Positions 60,994-64,000 of a stretch of DNA of 64,000 nucleotides are shown here, piece after piece. The position numbers and the translations under genes were made by a program. The notes below the pieces were generated by a model that ran no database searches, was not told the DNA's origin, and saw nothing but the letters and a program-made list of their open reading frames with translations. Positions within the stretch are counted from its first letter, which is position 1, and each line of letters opens with the position of its first letter. This DNA comes from Bacteroidia bacterium (GTDB lineage: Bacteria; Bacteroidota; Bacteroidia; Chitinophagales; Saprospiraceae): NCBI GenBank assembly GCA_030426765.1, contig JAUHXV010000001.1, positions 1 through 64,000 on the forward strand, in the 5' to 3' direction.

Positions 60994-61224
60994 TGCTGCC
61001 GAAAGGGAAGGAATATTAGGTCCGGAAAGGGCCTTCAGATACCAATCCGAGTTTTTCAGTCGTTATGACTAACAAATCTCCGAGGACTGGGGGCGAGGAG
61101 TCGATATCTAAGATTATTTAGCTGAATTACAGCATATTAAACATAATTTGTATTTTTTATATAAAATTTCTTTCCTTTGTATCGGACTTCTACGTTTTCT
61201 TACTAAACATCAACAAAACAAGAC

Positions 61225-61908
61225 ATGCTAGGAATATTTCTTCAGGCTGATCCTGCCGCTATCGACTCGACAGCCATTGCCTCTGAGCAGACTATGCGGT
61301 TGATCGACATCCTTTTCAAAGGAGGGGTGGTCATGATCCCGCTGCTCATTCTTTCTCTGATCTCGATAGCCTTTATCATCAGTAAGTATCTCTTTATCCG
61401 CGAGCGGTCGAAAATCGATACCAACCTGGTCAATTCCGTCCTGGACAAAGTATCCTTGGGACAGTTTGATTCTGCTAACCTGATGTGTGACCAGGCAAAC
61501 AGTTCGCTGGGCAACGTGGTCAAAGCTGGTGTATCGCAGATTGGCAAACCGATTGAATACATCGAAAAGGCGCTGACGGTACAATCCAATATTGAGCTCA
61601 GCGAAATGGAAGACAAAATGGGATACATCAGTATGGTATCCGGTATCGCGCCGCGTATTGGATTTATCGGAACTATCCTCGGGGTAATTTTGATCTTTTA
61701 TAGTATTTCTCAAACTGCGGATATTTCCATTGGTACGATCTCAGCGGGTTTGTATCAGAAAATGATTTCTTCGGCGACCGGATTGATCGTCGGTGTGGTA
61801 GCATTTATGGGTTACCACTTCCTGCTGACGCGCATCGATCAGTTTTCGCTGAACCTGCAGAAGGAAGTACTTGAATTTATTAAGGGACTGCAAAAACCGG
61901 TACGTTAA
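61225..61908 (+). CDS. MotA/TolQ/ExbB proton-channel protein
   Basis: A 227-residue inner-membrane protein of the ExbB/TolQ family, which uses the proton gradient to energise TonB or Tol complexes. Three helices: about 28-52 (GGVVMIPLLILSLISIAFIISKYLF), 135-160 (ISMVSGIAPRIGFIGTILGVILIFYSIS) and 170-200 (ISAGLYQKMISSATGLIVGVVAFMGYHFL). PRIGFIGTILGVI is the family core. It is followed immediately by an ExbD-like gene. Such pairs could drive the TonB-dependent receptor in this window. The exact partner (TonB or other) is not visible. Confidence 0.93.
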   Translation: MLGIFLQADPAAIDSTAIASEQTMRLIDILFKGGVVMIPLLILSLISIAFIISKYLFIRERSKIDTNLVNSVLDKVSLGQFDSANLMCDQANSSLGNVVKAGVSQIGKPIEYIEKALTVQSNIELSEMEDKMGYISMVSGIAPRIGFIGTILGVILIFYSISQTADISIGTISAGLYQKMISSATGLIVGVVAFMGYHFLLTRIDQFSLNLQKEVLEFIKGLQKPVR

Positions 61909-61909
61909 G

Positions 61910-62305
61910 ATGCTTGAGTTTCGAAAAAGAAGGGAGTTTCAGGACGAAGACGCGATGGCGGCGATGAACGACATCATGTTCTTCCTGATGTTGTTCTTTC
62001 TGATCATCGCCACGATGTCAAATGCCAACATCATCAAGATCATGCTCCCTAAATCCGATACGACCAGTAAGATGGCCAAGCAGCCGCTTACGCTTACCGT
62101 AACTGATGACCTCAGGTATTATATCAACTCGAATGAGATTCCGTCTGAACAACTTGAAGCTGCTCTCGCAGATGCTGTCAAGCGCAATGAAGACCCGACA
62201 GTCGTGCTGCGTATTTCGAAAGCACTTTCTGTTCAGGATCTCGTTGATGTGATGTCTGTTGCCGCAAAACTGAATTTGAAAATGGTGTTGTCTACTGAAA
62301 AGTGA
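61910..62305 (+). CDS. ExbD/TolR-like biopolymer transport protein
   Basis: A 131-residue protein with one membrane helix (about 22-45, NDIMFFLMLFFLIIATM, containing the conserved acidic Asp near the start that carries protons) and a periplasmic domain (LTLTVTDDLRYYINSNEIPSEQLEAAL). The start at 61910 follows the ExbB stop by one base. The pair is typical of the proton-driven ExbBD complexes. A strong terminator follows at 62325-62358. Confidence 0.9.
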   Translation: MLEFRKRREFQDEDAMAAMNDIMFFLMLFFLIIATMSNANIIKIMLPKSDTTSKMAKQPLTLTVTDDLRYYINSNEIPSEQLEAALADAVKRNEDPTVVLRISKALSVQDLVDVMSVAAKLNLKMVLSTEK

Positions 62306-62324
62306 CAACACATTTTATGAAATA

Positions 62325-62358
62325 AAAAAGGGGATACAACTAATTGTATCCCCTTTTT
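62325..62358 (+). terminator. Intrinsic terminator after exbD-like gene
   Basis: A 15-bp stem, AAAAAGGGGATACAA with TTGTATCCCCTTTTT, closed by a 4-base loop (CTAA) and ending in T. Confidence 0.9.
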
Positions 62359-62563
62359 ATTTGTTGGTTAAAGACAGAATGTGTACAAAATAAATTTTGC
62401 ACACATTAGAACCAATATCCAGACACCTTTCTTGTTACTTTTTCCGGTTCTGGACTATTGGTAAATTCACAGTAATCCCTGCACTATTAGCAAGTTCAGG
62501 GAAGTTAAAAGGCACAGATTTGTTACTTTTTTCCTTGCCATGTAGATGATAATTCTACAGGGA

Positions 62564-62772
62564 CGTGTCCTGAAACCAACCGTGTTGCAGGACACGAAAA
62601 AGTAACCAAAAAGTCTATGAATTACTTGTTCTTTTTTTCCGGAAAAAAGAACCAAAAACCTCGTCGCTGTAAAAACTCGCTTTCGCCTCACAACATTTTT
62701 TAGGGTTTATTGCTTCCATTTGCATCCGTTTTCACACCCCCTTGTATTTCTGCTTGCGAACAGAAATACAAG
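62564..62772. repeat. Group of hairpin repeats in intergenic DNA
   Basis: The 670-bp gap 62306-62980 has no gene. Beyond the terminator it holds a 9-bp stem CGTGTCCTG/CAGGACACG (62564-62572 with 62588-62596), the palindrome TTTTTTCCGGAAAAAA (62633-62648) flanked by GTTC and GAAC, and a 12-bp stem CTTGTATTTCTG/CAGAAATACAAG (62741-62752 with 62761-62772). Motifs like AAAAAGTAACCAAAAAG near 62597-62613 are widespread in Bacteroidota intergenic DNA. Confidence 0.75.
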
Positions 62773-62980
62773 CTGTTAAGGGTGCTCAAACAATTTACAG
62801 CGACAGGACTTTTCTGGTAGAAATTGACTTTTCAATCCCATATAAAATAATTTCCCCTTCGGGAAAATGCATCGGTCCCGCTGTGCAGGGGTTTCGCTGA
62901 CGGTGATGCATGAGAATCTGAACATCAACACAATTTCTTCTCCTTTTCAAATATGCTGAACAGCGTTGAGTTAAAGACAG

Positions 62981-64000
62981 TTATAATTCATCCAGGATAT
63001 GCAGTACCGGTTGCAAAACAGAGGCACCTAATTGGCGGGAGCGCTCATCTGACCATCCATATTTTTTATCCGGTAGGTCCGCATTGTCTTTAAACGGCAT
63101 TTCAATGGTCAGCGCAAGACAGCCATACCGATAGGCAAGCTGTGGCGTGCAGATGCGCATATCAGCTTTCCCCGGAGCATCGAGCGGATATTTATAGGTA
63201 TCCTGAAAGTCCGGGCAGACGTCCATCCAATGTTGGATAAATCCTGCTTCTTTTTGCGCAAGCTCCTCTGTGTATCCCGGAATGCCTTCGGAAGCCGCTA
63301 CGAAGTTGTACGGAAGTTCTTCATCTCCATGCACATCCAGTGCCAGGTCAATGCCGGTTTCATCCATTTTATTGCGCACGTAGAAGACTTCGGGGCTGCG
63401 ACGTTTGCTTGGACGTCTCCATTCTCTGTTTAGGTTTGCACCGGAAGCACTGGCGCGGAGATTGCCCGCGATCGAGCCATCGATGTTCATATTTGGAACA
63501 ACGTAGAACACGCATTTTTGAAGCAGGGCTTTTGAAACCGGATCGTCTTCATCGAGCAGGCGGCTTAAAAATCCTTCCATAAACCATTCGGCCATACTCT
63601 CTCCCGGATGCTGGCGGGCGATGACCCATACTTTCTTTTTGTTTCTCCGGGGTTTTCCGACAACGAGCATTTCAATATCTCTTTTTTCGAATGTCTGGCC
63701 GATCACCTCCATGCTGACATGATCCGACATCTGGGCATTATGCACCAGGTCGAGATGGCGCTCATAAGAATAAGGGGCAAAGTAAGCGAAGTACACTGCG
63801 TTATGGGTTGGTTTGAAGTCAACCGATAAAACCCCTCTGCGGAAAGAAGTCGGGACTCTGAACCATTCCTCGCGGTCATAGGATGCACAGATGTTGTAAT
63901 CTTTCCAACCTCCGGGATAGGATGACTTTCCTGCGTTGATGATAGAAATTTTGCAATGACGTCCGGCAGCACCGGTTAGCCTGAAGTGAAACCATTGGAA
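62981..64000 (-). CDS. M14-family zinc carboxypeptidase (cytosolic type), 5' end beyond the window
   Basis: The frame runs to the right edge of the window without a start, giving at least 339 residues. The N-terminal beta-sandwich of cytosolic carboxypeptidases is visible (FHFRLTGAAGRHCKISIINAGK, FAYFAPYSYERH). The catalytic domain holds the zinc ligands in RQHPGESMAEW (His and Glu) and LDVHGDEE (third His), substrate binding in NLNREW, and the catalytic Glu in LTIEMPF. It resembles bacterial members of the AGBL/CCP-like branch. It removes C-terminal residues from peptides or proteins. No signal peptide is visible in the part seen. Confidence 0.92.
   Translation of the reverse strand, partial: FQWFHFRLTGAAGRHCKISIINAGKSSYPGGWKDYNICASYDREEWFRVPTSFRRGVLSVDFKPTHNAVYFAYFAPYSYERHLDLVHNAQMSDHVSMEVIGQTFEKRDIEMLVVGKPRRNKKKVWVIARQHPGESMAEWFMEGFLSRLLDEDDPVSKALLQKCVFYVVPNMNIDGSIAGNLRASASGANLNREWRRPSKRRSPEVFYVRNKMDETGIDLALDVHGDEELPYNFVAASEGIPGYTEELAQKEAGFIQHWMDVCPDFQDTYKYPLDAPGKADMRICTPQLAYRYGCLALTIEMPFKDNADLPDKKYGWSDERSRQLGASVLQPVLHILDEL

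Noticed and set aside
62467-62691. Minus-strand coding frame in the last intergenic region
   Set aside because: It covers hairpin repeats and generic intergenic repeat sequence of Bacteroidota, with no domain or start signal.

Overview
The window looks like a piece of a Bacteroidota chromosome, probably from the Saprospiria/Chitinophagia side, though the sequence alone does not fix the genus. Signs of this are repeated Bacteroidota-type -7 boxes (TAnnTTTG) upstream of genes, a secreted protein with a C-terminal type IX secretion sorting tail, an ECF sigma / FecR / TonB-receptor cluster, Bacteroidota-style lipoproteins, DUF2851, and a two-gene LptF/G and LpxK layout. All family assignments were made by reading motifs; no database was searched.

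Layout. 0-6.8 kb: nucleotide and tRNA housekeeping (MazG-like, dtd), then an AT-rich divergent intergenic region with two exact DnaA boxes, heme A synthase, an alpha/beta hydrolase, two perfect parS palindromes, an M13 peptidase and rsmA. The DnaA boxes and parS sites suggest that the chromosome origin may lie in or near this end. 6.9-17.1 kb: envelope genes (Wzi-like barrel, lpxK, LptF/G permease), a GAF-PP2C phosphatase, a TM2-TPR-SHOCT protein, a CBS protein, an Omp85 protein and an M49-like lipoprotein. 17.1-18.5 kb: two non-coding tandem arrays (44-bp and 83-bp units) in inverted orientation. 18.7-27.4 kb: a two-domain secreted protein, a TlpA-like lipoprotein, a PqiA-like protein, thrB, an esterase and a large reprolysin-type protease.

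27.5-36.8 kb is an accessory region that starts at tRNA-Cys. It holds two independent hipBA modules, each with its own palindromic operators, a 613-aa protein ending in a HEPN-like RNxxxH motif, an orphan RHS C-terminal cassette with a JAMM metallopeptidase-like tip and an adjacent lipoprotein (candidate immunity gene), and a small membrane protein. Copies of a structured dispersed repeat (two adjacent hairpins, with covarying stems) flank and punctuate this region and recur to 44.2 kb.

36.8-51.5 kb: an OmpA protein, heme oxygenase, an HRDC protein, a cluster of porin, secreted aspartase and secreted asparaginase that could turn asparagine into fumarate outside the cytoplasm, two secreted proteins, and an ECF sigma / metallopeptidase / FecR / TonB-receptor operon. 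51.5-52.1 kb is a repeat-filled spacer. 52.1-64 kb returns to core genes: dnaN, an M16-like protein without the zinc motif, mreB-mreC-mreD-mrdA followed by folA and DUF2851, an ExbB/ExbD pair, and the end of an M14 carboxypeptidase that runs off the window.
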